From positions 1,707,214-1,771,213 of the forward strand of contig NMRA01000023.1 of assembly GCA_002633005.1 (NCBI GenBank): DNA of 64,000 nt. Reading direction: 5' to 3'. Source of the DNA: Phoronis australis. Taxonomy: Eukaryota > Phoronida > Phoronidae. Below are positions 37,701-50,500 of this stretch, piece by piece. The position numbers and the translations under genes were made by a program. Numbering within the stretch: position 1 is the first letter of the stretch; the number at the start of each line of letters is the position of its first letter. Below the pieces are notes generated by a model. The model was not told the DNA's origin. It was given only the letters and a program-made list of their open reading frames with translations, and did not search any database.

Positions 37701-40700
37701 AAGCCAAAGAGACTTTTTTGTTTTGAAAAAATCGATGTTATATGAAGAGCATAGCTTGGAAATATGTTGCGTTTAACTTTTTTGATTTCATTACGATTCA
37801 ACAGATTTTATCATGAGTTTTGATGAAAATAAAGCGGAAAAACTATTTTCAGATTGCTTAATGCCCAACCCTTTCTTCGACATAATCGTTTTCCAGCATT
37901 TTTATAAAAGGTTAATCACGAGAAATATAATGAACAGTTATTGGAGTTAAGCCCAGAAAGAGGAAAAAACATTTAGTAACCTTATCTGACCAAGACAAAC
38001 GTTTAAAAATTCAGGTAGCACACTAGATGCTCGCAAGTTGCACAAATAGGAGAGACTTGCATCATGTTTCATGCCGTTTTCAGTGGACGAGGCGTTGATT
38101 ACTTTGTTCTGTTTAGCCAACACAGATCATTAATACACCATTCAATTCGCGTTAGGTGTCACGCATCGGTTTAATCTTTTCAACAGTAATCGCGTCGTAA
38201 GCACTCTTCAGATCTTGTTAAGACATCAAGTGGGTATGGTCTTACAAAGTTTGAGCTCGTCTGTTTGACATGTTAAAACGCCAAAAGAAATTTCCCAACA
38301 AAAGAAAACAGCTAGGCGTAAGGCTTCAGACAGATCTGCGTTTGTGAACTCGCACCCGACGTGAATAGAATACATGATTTAGTCCAAATTGTGTACACCA
38401 CACGTGACAGTTTAAACAAACGACCACAATAAATTTGCGTCAAGTGAATTCAATGCAGGGAAAAACTAGCCAATTTCAGTTAACCATTAGCGAAATGAGT
38501 ATTGAATTTTAAAATGATGTCGTGCGGCGGACGAGACCACCTCGGATGCTTTAATGAGTTGGCATTTGAAGAACTGTAATTTTCTCGAAATTAAAGAACC
38601 TCGCACACGAAAAATAGCGTTTTTCAGGGAATCCCGCAACGTATCAGATTGGCTTAGAAATACTCATTAGCTGGGACTCTGTAGGCCTATAGGGTCCATC
38701 CGATGCGACAAAAAACCTCATCCATTGCAATTGTAACCATTCACTCAGTAGATAGACATTCAAAGAAAAGTTTTGAGCGTCTCCTGATCTGCCAATTTCT
38801 AGAAGGAAAATGCCCTTTTGAATGCTAGTATTCTAATTTTAATGACACCACACAGTGGTTGGTTCGTGAAACACAAGTTAATCGCACCATTACATAACAC
38901 CATTTTTACCAGGAAACCATCGCCTTGTAAATGACTGATCTTGATATATTGCATTTTGTTAATAAAAAGAGAACGAATACATTCTATGTAGACAGTCACA
39001 ATCGCAGTCCTGTTAACGAAATAACTGTGGGACCTAAGGTAAGACCACGGGGTCTGTTTAGTCTGCTCATCTACGAATTATGACCTGACGAGAATTTTAC
39101 AACTGGAACGGAAATTTCACCAACCTATTTCGTGAGAAATGGTTTGCGTTTCATTTATCGCCTTCACAGAGTGTGGTTTCTTCTTGGTTAATTTTCGTAA
39201 AACGGGGCACCGTCAATTATAATAGAAGTCGGCGACTCGTACTTTTACGGAGAGAAGCCGCTAATAACTGAGGAGATAAAGTACACATTTTTGCAGGGAC
39301 TGAGGTAACATGCGGTTTAAACAAAATTCCATTTTCGCTGAACTAGCAACCCCCTGTTGCTCAGCCCGTTCCTATCAACTGCCTCAGCGGTGTAGCATAT
39401 CGTCTCAGTTGTGCAAATACCTTGTTAACGCGATTAGCGCACGTTTGTTGGTTTCAGACTAAATAACATTAACTAACTTTAAATTGGAATCAAATTTTCC
39501 TAAATTGCAACATTGTGTCCTGTCGAATTACAGAGAAGAAAGTGGTTCTCACATTTTGGGTAACACTCGGCGAAAGGAGCAAAATTTTGTAAATAAACAC
39601 ATGACAAAATTCTCAAAACAAGCCTCACTAATGATTTATACAAAACTGCGGACATCAATCCAGCCAGATCACAGGTCTAAAAGGAGAATAGTCGGAACGT
39701 TATTAAGGATGTACGCAGTTAATATTATCCAGACAAAAGTCTTTTAAGAGTATAACACAGTTAATGCTGAGTTTGGAAGCGCTTTCTAATAAAATCACAA
39801 AAAACAATATATCTCGTCTAAGCCGATAACTTCAAGAAGACTATGTTATCCAACAGTAACCCCGAAAAATGTATTTTTCAATCCTAAAACCGATTGCGTC
39901 CCTTCAAAGTGAATAAGAATATGTGAGAGAAAACTTGAGAACGCTAGTTGCCGTTCAACCGAAAATCGTCGTTGGCTCAGTACGAGTTGTGAAGTAGGCC
40001 CAGACTGATTTCAATGAAAAGAACACCAAATTCGACAAACTTCCACATCCACCAGTCGAACTGTATGTCGTAATCGAAATGGCGTTACGTGGTCTCTGTT
40101 TACACCGGCCCCACTTCTAAATGTACGCCACAGCATAGAATGGTCCCCGACTATGCTGCCTCCTCTCGGCGTGATATGCCAGAGCCTACCTAGAAAAGTC
40201 CCGCTTTTATCTGTGGGCCAGGGATAGAAAAAACACGGTCGTGCCTTCAATACCGTCGTAACCTCGGAACCAGTCGTAACTAAGTTCCATTTTTGAACAC
40301 TTCATGCTCCCGAAGAATCAGAAGTTCCCGTACCCCAAAATAGCAGATACGATAAATGGTCGACAGATGGTTTGTGCTATTATAAACAGAAAATCTATCC
40401 TTCCTCTCTCACGAACAGCACAGGCTCACAACAAACGTTTCGCATTTCTCATGAGCACAATGAAAATTTTCTTACTAGCTACTTTCTTTCTCGGTGGTCG
40501 AGGTGGGGTGCGGGGTCGGTTAGGTCCGATCAACTGCTCACGGAGGCAGTTCAAGTCCGTCTTAGACGGCGTCATCCTGGACAATTTGTTTTTAACAAGG
40601 TCCACTCAAGGAATCGCAACAATAACGGCCAAGGGAGAGGCCGGGGGTGCAGCGATCAACTATAAGTTCCGATAACCACATTTTCGAACTACCTCCCGCA

Positions 40701-41333
40701 ATACTTCACTGGTGACGGACACGCACTGCCACAGCTCTTTGACACATTTCTTTTCTTATGAACCACATAATTATATTTTTCGTTGCATTTTCTTGCATTA
40801 ATTCTTTAATTGCCACAGGAGACACTGCGGTCGAGACAAAAGGAATGTGCCCGTACAAAACAATTACAATACACGAGACACGAACTGCATTTACTTTCAT
40901 GAGGAAAAAAAAACGCTGCTAACAGAGAACGTCCGTGTGGTCCGAGAGGGAGCTTAATTGAGTTCCTTCATAAAGACCAATGTATTCAGTTTGAGTACCA
41001 GCTCCGCTTCAGGGAGTGAAATATTTGGATCACTGGCTGGCACTGTCCAAGACATCACACAATTTCTACCTACACGGATAAAAAATCTCCACTTTCTCCA
41101 TGGCACTAGTAGAACACTTATAGGCCCCATGGTCGTCACAAACATACTGGAAGTTGCACGTGGTTAGGGAAGACCATCTCCCGTGATTACGGTGTATACA
41201 ATTAATGGACCACCTAAAACTGTTGAGCTAAATTTGAAATGTCATGTTCGCAAACCTTAGAAAGCGGCTATCAAACCCGACGCGTTCCGCCACAAAAACA
41301 CAAAAATTATTTCTTGATTTGACCACTTAGTAG
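34701..41333. other. Gene-poor intergenic DNA
   Basis: 6.6 kb with no conserved coding segment, RNA gene or strong repeat found on either strand. Open frames at 36083, 39484, 40011 and 40304 show no family features. Confidence 0.45.
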
Positions 41334-42540
41334 GCCTACCGGTAACAAGTTTGTCTCAACTTGTTCCAAAGTCACAATGTGAATGCGATTCATGTACCGG
41401 ACATCACCGGCAATTCATAATTGCTCGAGATCAAGCTCCATGTTGAATTTTCACGATGTCATTTTATTCACCGAATATAGTCTCGAGGAATATCGAGCTG
41501 ATCAAGAAGAGCAACGCTAAATTTTCTTTTTATGTGGCCCACAGTTCACCGCAAACGGTATAGTTCTAGGGATACTCATCAATCATGCAAGGATCAAGGA
41601 CACAACAATTTGATCACATCCAGAAATGCTGGTCCCCGAATGCATTGAAAAAGCCCTTTGTCCAGACCAAAATGGACAGTAGGGGCTGCTGCAGTGGTTG
41701 AATCTGCCCAGAAATTGACAAGTGTCGGCAAATTTTCGTCAAATACCACTTCGACGAATTTAATTGAATTCCGTTCAAGGGTCCTCCAGATATCATTTGG
41801 AGGACTTTACCACAGAATAATGAAAATCTCCACCAAGCCCAAGGGGGGACGGGGGGGGGGGGNATTGTCTGGGCAATACCTTATTAAGTATTCAATTTAA
41901 GTCCTTTTTTCGAAGCTCATTTATTTGAGAAAAGCTCATTTCAAATGAGAAGGTGTTTAGGCCTACCGGTAACAAGTTTGTCTCAACTTGTTCCAAAGTC
42001 ACAATGTGAGTGCGATTCATGTACCGGACATCACCGGCAATTCATAATTGCTCGAGATCAAGCTCCATGTTGAATTTTCACGATGTCATTTTATTCACCG
42101 AATATAGTCTCGAGGAATATCGAGCTGACCAAGAAGAGCAACGCTAAATTTTCTTTTTATGTGGCCCACAGTTCACCGCAAACGGTATAGTTCTAGGGAT
42201 ACTCATCAATTTCATGCAAGGATCAAGGACACAACAATTTGATCACATCCACAAATGCTGGTCCCCGAATGCATTGAAAAAGCCCTTTGTCCAGACCAAA
42301 ATGGACAGTAGGGGCTGCTGCAGTGGTTGAATCTGCCCAGAAATTGACAAGTGTCGGCAAATTTTCGTCAAATACCACTTCGATGAATTTAATTGAATTC
42401 CGTTCAAGGGTCCTCCAGATATCATTTGGAGGACTTTACCACAGAATACTGAAAATCTCCACCAAGCCCAAGGGGGGACGGGGGNNNNNNNNNNNNNNNN
42501 NNNNNNNNNNNNNNNNNNNNNNNNNNNNNNNNGGGGGGGG
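41334..42540. repeat. Direct duplication of about 520 bp ending in poly-G and Ns
   Basis: Copy 1 (41334-41862) and copy 2 (41961-42484) are nearly identical from taggcctaccggtaacaagt to caagcccaaggggggacggg. Both run into a G homopolymer and an N (41863) or 48 Ns (42485-42532). This looks like unresolved assembly around a poly-G, perhaps two haplotypes placed in tandem. Confidence 0.85.
42485..42532. other. Assembly gap, 48 Ns
   Basis: Run of N flanked on both sides by G homopolymer. Single Ns elsewhere are at 9067, 41863 and 47262. Confidence 0.99.
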
Positions 42541-42697
42541 GGGGTAAATTTCACCAAGTTCAAGTTCCGACCAGTAGTTCTTGAGAGAGTGGACACGAGG
42601 TGGTCCAGACAAGATGACAATATGTCACCACAAATGTGTGTAGAGGCATCAACATCACTTTTCAAACCAAAATAGGAAAAACTATAGACCAATTTTT

Positions 42698-42781
42698 TAG
42701 CAGTAAGTGGTCTAAATCAAAATTCAGTTTCTTCAACAGATCGCGGGTTTATTGCCGCTTTAATATTTGAGATTATGTTCT
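42698..42781 (+). repeat. Copy of the dispersed AAAGCGG-type repeat
   Basis: Reads agtggtctaaatcaaaattc, agtttcttcaacagatcgcg and ggtttattgccgctttaa; one of the best-preserved copies. Confidence 0.5.
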
Positions 42782-43620
42782 TCAAAGAACTTGAACTGGT
42801 TTGGTATGATACTGTACAATTCTTTATTTACAGTTGGACATGTGGCCCAAAATGAGGTGTGGTCTTAATAAGAACAAGACAAACACACAAAATCAAAATA
42901 TATTTGAAGCTCTACCCCCCCTCAGTGTGTACCACCCAACAGTATTGATTATAGTCAGCTGTAATTGTTGCCTGTAATAAAAACGGTGAAATTCCACCAT
43001 CTATTTTCCTTCCTATAGCCTCAAGGAGATAAGCACCACCTTTTGTATAAAAGACTAACTAATGCTATTGCAGAACAAGCCAGCACTGATGAAATATAGC
43101 CCACCTCCATACTATAAATGAACTTGCACAAATAAACAACAAGCAAGAGATTCAACAAAGCTTTAACAATACTCATCAAAATCTGAGGTAGCCTATACAT
43201 ACAAAGGAGATGAAATATGACATGGATAAACTCATGGCATCCAATGGTCGATTGAAACCTTTCACACCAATGAACCTGTTCTATCCACTAGCTCCCCCTG
43301 TTATTGTCTTTGATGTTGATAAAGTGAAGAACTATAAGGAATACATTCATTTGTTTATCTAACTTTCTACCATAAAGAGTTGCAGTCCATGTTACAGCAT
43401 CAATATTTTGTTAGCATTGGAAGGCTGAAGAGTGATGCAGCCGAGAAAAATGAGCAAAGAATATGATGACAACAAACAACACGCCGAACTACATTGGCGC
43501 GAAAATTGTGAGGCTACAAAAATGATCGAAAGATATTGCAGCATTGTAGGTAAATACCGCAAGATTCAAGTGTCGCTGCATAATTCCAAACGGCTCCGTT
43601 AACAAGAGCAGCTAATGGTA

Positions 43621-43755
43621 AGGACCCAAGTAGCATAGTGACGTGCTGTGTGACTTAGAAACACACACTAGATTAGATATTCCAGGACCCAAGTAGCATA
43701 GTGACGTACTGTGTGACTTAGAAACACACACTAGATTAGATATTCCAGGACCCAC
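43621..43755 (+). repeat. Tandem duplication, about 63 bp x 2
   Basis: The segment aggacccaagtagcatagtg to agattagatattcc occurs twice, differing by one base (gtgctg versus gtactg), followed by a third partial aggaccca. Confidence 0.9.
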
Positions 43756-44180
43756 TTCCCACAACCAATTAAATCTACCCTACCACAAACAAGGACGTCC
43801 AACCCTAGCCTTCTTCAGCTGTAAGTCAAGAGCCAGACGCACACAAATGCCTGATGCACACACAAGACTAGCCATGACTTAGACAATAGACTGGAATTCC
43901 AGCTTACCAAGCGTGTTGCTCATATCTGCCCCTGACAAAAAGTGAGGATTTTTCTTCATGAGGTACTGAGGTGAATATTCCAACCTGTTCTAAATTTTTT
44001 ACCTCATCAACTCAACAGTGTGTGGACGAAGTGAGCTTAGTACTTAACGATTAATTTAGCTGGCCAATAAAAATGACCAATTAGACAATTAACTCATGTG
44101 ACACCATAAAAAAAACTCCCAGTACAAGAACAGGGAACCTGCCACGGAAAATTTTATCCATGCAACATTCAATTCAATGA

Positions 44181-44186
44181 TTTAAT
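44181..44186 (-). promoter_or_regulatory. UMPS: Possible UMPS polyadenylation signal (ATTAAA)
   Basis: TTTAAT on the plus strand is ATTAAA on the minus strand, about 120 nt past the stop. No AATAAA was found nearer. Confidence 0.3.
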
Positions 44187-44306
44187 TTCAATGCAAATTT
44201 TAAGGGTAACAGTATCCAACTGTGTGCTGAGCAAACTGGCATTTGAGTCAGTTGGCTAGGCTCATATTTCTTGACTGCACCTGGCTTAAGACTGTCACAC
44301 TCCTGA

Positions 44307-44500
44307 CTACAATTCATTAAAACACTCAAGATAAGCCTTGTAGCCAGCATCTTTGTACTCCTGAGCTACTTGACCCGGGTTAGCAGCGGTCGTGACCCCA
44401 CGACCCACAATGATGACATCACTTCCTTTCCTTGTAACCACTTCCTGAGGGGTCAAGTACTGCTGTCCCAGAGTGTCAACTCCTTCTTGTAACTTGACAC
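44307..44500 (-). CDS. UMPS: UMPS terminal coding exon
   Basis: 194 nt including TAG; acceptor gtcttccttag. Encodes [20 protein letters not shown], the phosphate-binding [20 protein letters not shown] and AYLECFNEL. Confidence 0.95.
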
Positions 44501-47500
44501 CTAAGGAAGACAAAATAGCAGCACACTGCATTAGCGTGAAGTCACTATTTCTGATGAAGACCTACACGCTAAGTATTCATCATTTACAGTTATTAGTTTA
44601 GTGAATGTAAACAATGATGAGCGTGTCTGTTCCACAGATAAACCATAGAATAAATGTTTACTAGATTTTCAAAAGCCATTTTCCTTACGCTGTGTTGTAA
44701 CGCACACCCTGAACTGGTTAAGTGTGTTACAAAGTTACAATGTTTAATTTGAGGATAAGTCAGTCCCCAGCTTGCCAGCTCTGTTCTGAATGTATCAGTT
44801 TCCCAATCTCCTTTTAATGCCACCCAAATATATCGTGGCGCAGGGAAGACCTGATCAATCTATAATGGAATTGAATATTAAAGTTTCTAAACACTTTATT
44901 CTGGTGTCAAGGATCACATTCTTCACATGTGTATTTCCAAAAACAATGCTATGGTGTTCATATCCTTTGCTTGATCTAAAATCAATTATAACAAAATGCC
45001 ATGAATTCCCAATGCTCATACTGCTATGATGGCTGAGGTAACCCACTATGATGAGCTAACCCACGATGATGAGCTAACCCACGGTGATGAGCTAACCCAC
45101 AATGATGAGCTAACCCACGATGATGAGCTAACCCACAGTGATGAGCTAACCCACAATGATGAGCTAACCCACAATGATGAGCTAACCCACGATGATGAGC
45201 TAACTCTATGAGCCTAATGTGAAGTACTAACGAGACGTCAAGTCTTCACAAGCCCAGAAATGCTTAAATCTAGTCTGAGAAAAGACCAAAATGTGACGGA
45301 CTTCAAAACAGCATGTGGTCTAAATCAACAGTTGCCTTTTGACAGAAAGCGGGGTATACTGCAGCATTAATGCTCGAGTTATTTGAAAAAGTGAATAATA
45401 GTTGTTTAAGCACTATCAGTATGTTATTAATTTGAAAAAATATCACAAAACTTGGCAATAGCTTAATTACTGGATCTCAAATTGGTTCATTCCCAACTGG
45501 CATTTCACTGTGATGTAAGTGTAAGACTTACCTGGTGTCATGTGGATGAGAGATGGATCTTTACTGACACGTGACTGGCATATGAACCCAATGACAAAAT
45601 CTTTATTTTCTTCGGCCATTTTCACGGTAGCTACAGGAAGTACAACACCAAAACAGTTAGCTAGCACAAACACAAATTAAAAACATTTAAATTCTCGTGA
45701 ACTTTATTTGGCAAGTTATCCCCTACAATCAATCTTGAAAATATCACTTAAGAACCTAGTAATTAAAGACAAAGGACAATAATCAGAGAAATCACCAACT
45801 ATCATGTTTCTGAGAAAGTAAACTAAATATCACACTAGTCCAAATACAGCAATCTATCTTTCTTTTGCCTACAAAATGAACAGCTGCTCATACAACAATA
45901 AATTTTCAGTGTCTGAAATTAAAAAATGTTTACCATAAAAATTTTTAAGCCATGTCAACAATACGGCTTTGCATACAACTTTCATATACGGTAAATCCAG
46001 TAGGTAAATAATATTCTGACAAGATTTTTTGACCAAAAAGGTGTGAGTATGCGAAACATAAATATCAGAGTACGTAACTATACAGCAGAGTGTTATGCCA
46101 TTCTGTATACATATGCCACTTACCTTGTGTATAGCTGTCTGTGGCTAGACTACCCTCAGAACTCATCTCAGCTATCATGAGGCAGGCACACTTAGAGTTG
46201 TCGACGGCCTGTTAAGAAGAGGCAATTATTGGGAAACACAACACCAAATGCTCAACCCACACTGACCTTTGACCTATGACACAGTCCAATGCTGTGGTTT
46301 CATGTCATACTTCAATGAGGAGTCACAAAGAGAACGATTAATGTTAAATGGCATGTCACAATTTGTCACACTTCAAATTTTTAAAGTGTCATAGGGAAGC
46401 CTCGCAGGTTTTTGGTGATTTTTGCATGAATAAGTCACATCAGCTTTACCTTTGTCACACATGCGACGCAGTATTTGCCGGTGACAACACTGAATTCTAT
46501 AACGACGTTCTAAAACCGCTCTGAGGTGGTGGCGTGTTACAACTATTATTAAAATCTCTTGGTCTATTTGCACCGACCTCTTGTCTATTTACATTGTCAA
46601 GATGTTTCGGTCAGCTGGTCTATTCTCTTACGAATGCAGCAACACTTGACGATGGCCGGAGAATAGACCGACCGAAATGTCATGACAATGTAAATAGACA
46701 AGAGGTTGGTGTAAACAGACCAAGAGATTTTAATAATATTTGAATTCTATAATTTTTCCACTAGTCAAAAATGAACCACCAACTGATGGCGCATAAAATA
46801 ACTATAAACCTAACAAAACACTAACAGCCAACTTACAAATACATGTATGAAAGAACTGTCAAAATGTCACAGAACTTCGTTTTTTTCACAGAAATGTCAT
46901 TATGTCATAGGGAATCCAGTCTCTGAAGCAGACTGCCAAATTTTTCAAAGCTGACTGAGAGCTACAGGCTGATTCCAGGCTAGAGACAGGGCTGTACATA
47001 ATAACAACTGAAGGCTGGAGCCAGGCTAGAGACAGGGTTGTACATAAGAACAGATACAGACTGGAGTCAGGCTAGAGATAGGGATATACACAACAACAGT
47101 TCTAGTCGATGACCCAATATTCCTATTTAAGGATAAAAACAAGAGCAACCCGCAGCACTGAAATGCGCACACAAGTGCATCGTAAACACTGTGCTTCTAG
47201 GGGTGTTTATTTGTATCATAAAAATGACCATTAGATGGCTCAGAATAAATTGAATCTATCCNAAGAATTGTCAAAATGTCACAGAACTTCGGTTTTTTCA
47301 CAGAAATGTCATTATGTCATAGGGAATCCAGTCTCTGAAGCAGACTGCCAAATTTTTCAAAGCTGACTGAGAGCTACAGGCTGATTCCAGGCTAGAGACA
47401 GAGCTGTACATAATAACAACTGAAGGCTGGAGCCAGGCTAGAGACAGGGTTGTACATAAGAACAGATACAGACTGGAGTCAGGCTAGAGATAGGGATATA

Positions 47501-50500
47501 CACAACAACAGTTCTAGTCGATGACCCAATATTCCTATTTAAGGATAAAAACAAGAGCAACCCGCAGCACTGAAATGCGCACACAAGTGCATCGTAAACA
47601 CTGTGCTTCTAGGGGTGTTTATTTGTATCATAAAAATGACCATTAGATGGCTCAGAATAAATTGAATCTATCCAAAAATGGTACATCTCTAAAAATTACT
47701 TGTCATTGTTACTTTAATAGATAGACTAATTACCAAATTTTATAAAAATCTGTCAAGGACCTTCAGAGAAACAGAGGAAAATGAAAAAAATGAAAAAGAT
47801 CCTGAAGAGGGTTTAGGAGTTATAGCCATGGCTGCAAAGAAGCAAAACTGCCATTAGGAGGCGCCACAGCAGTCAAAGTCATCGGAAAATCATTGTCAGC
47901 TGTCCTCTTCACAGTAGGAACATATTTGCAAAATTTCACAATCATCTTTAGAGTAGTTTGTTTAACAGAGGGGCGGACACCAAAAAACAGTAAAAATCGA
48001 AACATTCGAAATCAGTAAAAATGGTGACACAAAATACCTTGAATCTATCCAAAAATGTGAGGATAGTGTCATCTGACTAAGAGATGCCTATCTACCAAAT
48101 TTTACATAAATCTGGTGAGAACCTTTGAAGTTACAAAGGTAAACGTAAAAAAATATAAATGCCACTAGGGGGCACTGTGGTAGTCGGGCATGTTGTACCA
48201 GACGTGAGCAGGCCGCTCAGCTGGGCCCATTGCACTATCACCTGGAACTATTTTAATGCTTTATTTATATATAGTTAAAACCGAGCCGAGGATCTAGAAA
48301 CCCGACTGAAGGGTCTAGCAGTGTGACCAGTGAGAGTTGAACCCAAGACTTTGAGTAAATGAAGCAGACACTTATCATAATAGGCCACACTGCCTCCTTT
48401 TATTAAAGGTATCTCAGCATATCTTTAGTTGATGCCAGTATTAATTTTCTTGTATTAACAGTTTCAGCTTGCTGGAATCAACCTAGTATCTTCACTACAG
48501 AAAACCCGATCCCATGACTGATACTGAGAGATGCATAACATATCACAACGCAGTATCTTCACTACAGCCAATCCCTTGACTGATACTGAGAGATGCATAA
48601 CATATCACAACGTCCAAGAAATCTTAGATTTAATTTGTGTTCAATTTCTTGATATCATCTCAGTCACTACTCTTGTACACTCCTCATAGCTGATGTTTAC
48701 GTACCTCCTTGAGTCCTTTGACTACCCCTGGCCCAGGGACGCTGTGGGCATTGACGATGTCAGCCCAGTCACCAATCTTGTACACACCCCCTGCCAGTTG
48801 GTGCTTCACTGTGTTCCCAATATCAGCAAATTTTCTTAATGAAAAAGACATCACATGCATCTATCAAGTGATATAAAAACAATGCAACAATAGTTTAATA
48901 AGGACTCAGAAAGCCACATTCATTATCTGTTAGTTACAGTCTAATGTTGTCGTATTTCTGGAAATTATTATTGCTAGGAAAGACATCATTGATTATCCAG
49001 TTGATTGTCCAGTTGATTGCCCACTTGATTATACAGTTGAGTGTCAATCCTGCTTACATTAAGGTCAATTTCTTGAATTCTTTTCACACTAAATTTCGTG
49101 AACAAAGATGGAACTTGTCGTGAATTTTGCTGAAATTCATGTGTGCCTCCTGAAATGATTCTAACACAAACATTGCAATATTTTTTTTCAACAACAGTAA
49201 AACATAATTATAAGAAAAGACAGCAATTTCAATTGATGATAATTTATAATAAAAGAATTTTCATACAAATTCAATCAACCATTTTATACTTTAATGAATG
49301 GTATAATATGATAGAAATGGTTGATAAGAATTCACATTAACCCATGACATGTTTTATCATCACGGCAAAGTTTATCGTCAACGGTCACAACTTGTATGAT
49401 TTCTGGTCATTGAAAATGATAAATGTTCAAAAGATTGTAAAAATGATGCTATGAATTATGATCCGATTGATGGTCATTTATCATCAGTCTGATATGAATT
49501 TACCAAAAAGGGTCTCTGCAGCTGTTCAGCCGCCCATGCACACACCTGTCTTCAAATATAAGAAAGTTATTGGCCATTGCAATATTTTTCAGCTGCTTGA
49601 TGAGCTCCAGGGAGAAGTCCTCTAAAATGTCCACGTGGAGTTTCAAAATACAGATGTAGGGTCCAACCTGGCGGGCAAGCTGAAATGCAACACGGATTAA
49701 TGGATACAGTGACTACACTCCACATACTGTGAACACACTGTGTACACACTGTGTACATACTGTGAACACACTGTGCAAGGTATCCACCTTTCAAGACATA
49801 TAACACTTACACATACTCTAATCAAAATATGTTGAGTTCACAACAGTGTTCACAATTAACAACAATTTTCAGTGATATTCACTCCAACTATCTGTACTAT
49901 TAATGGTTGTTGACAGTGCAACAAAAAATTGGATGGCCAAGAGGCATATGAAAAATGAAAGACAGTTCTACTTTGAGACTGTTCTTGTCTCATCATAGTC
50001 CCTCATTTTATTTTGTCTGAGCAAACATCCACAAAGACAGCGTCAACATGCGTCTTAGAAGTCAAGCTCACAATTATTGCCATATTCACGTGAGGAAGAC
50101 ATTCACTTTAGGAAATAGATACATATTTCATTGAAGACACGACTTTGATTTGTTTTTACTAGTTTAATTTCAGTTCTTTCAAACTCTCTAAATATAGAGT
50201 TTGAAAGCACTGAAATTAAACTTAAAAACAGATCAAAGTCGTGTCTTCAATGAAATATGTATACCAGAAATATTACTGCCAAATTATAGTGATTTAGAAA
50301 AAAGAGGGAATCATGGCTTGCTGCAGTTTTGATATAATTGTAAACCTGACCAAAAAATGAACACTTTACTAAATGGCTTTTCTATGCGTATCATCATGAT
50401 CAACATTGAAGAGTGCGTGCTCTTTCATCATGATCAATACTGAAGAGTGTGTGCTCTACCATCATGATCAACACCAAAGAGTATGTGCTCTTTCATCATG

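Noticed and set aside
40304-40675. 123-codon plus-strand frame with a hydrophobic stretch and Gly-rich segment
   Set aside because: No recognisable domain, an overlapping frame of similar length, and no splice or transcript context; not supported as a gene.
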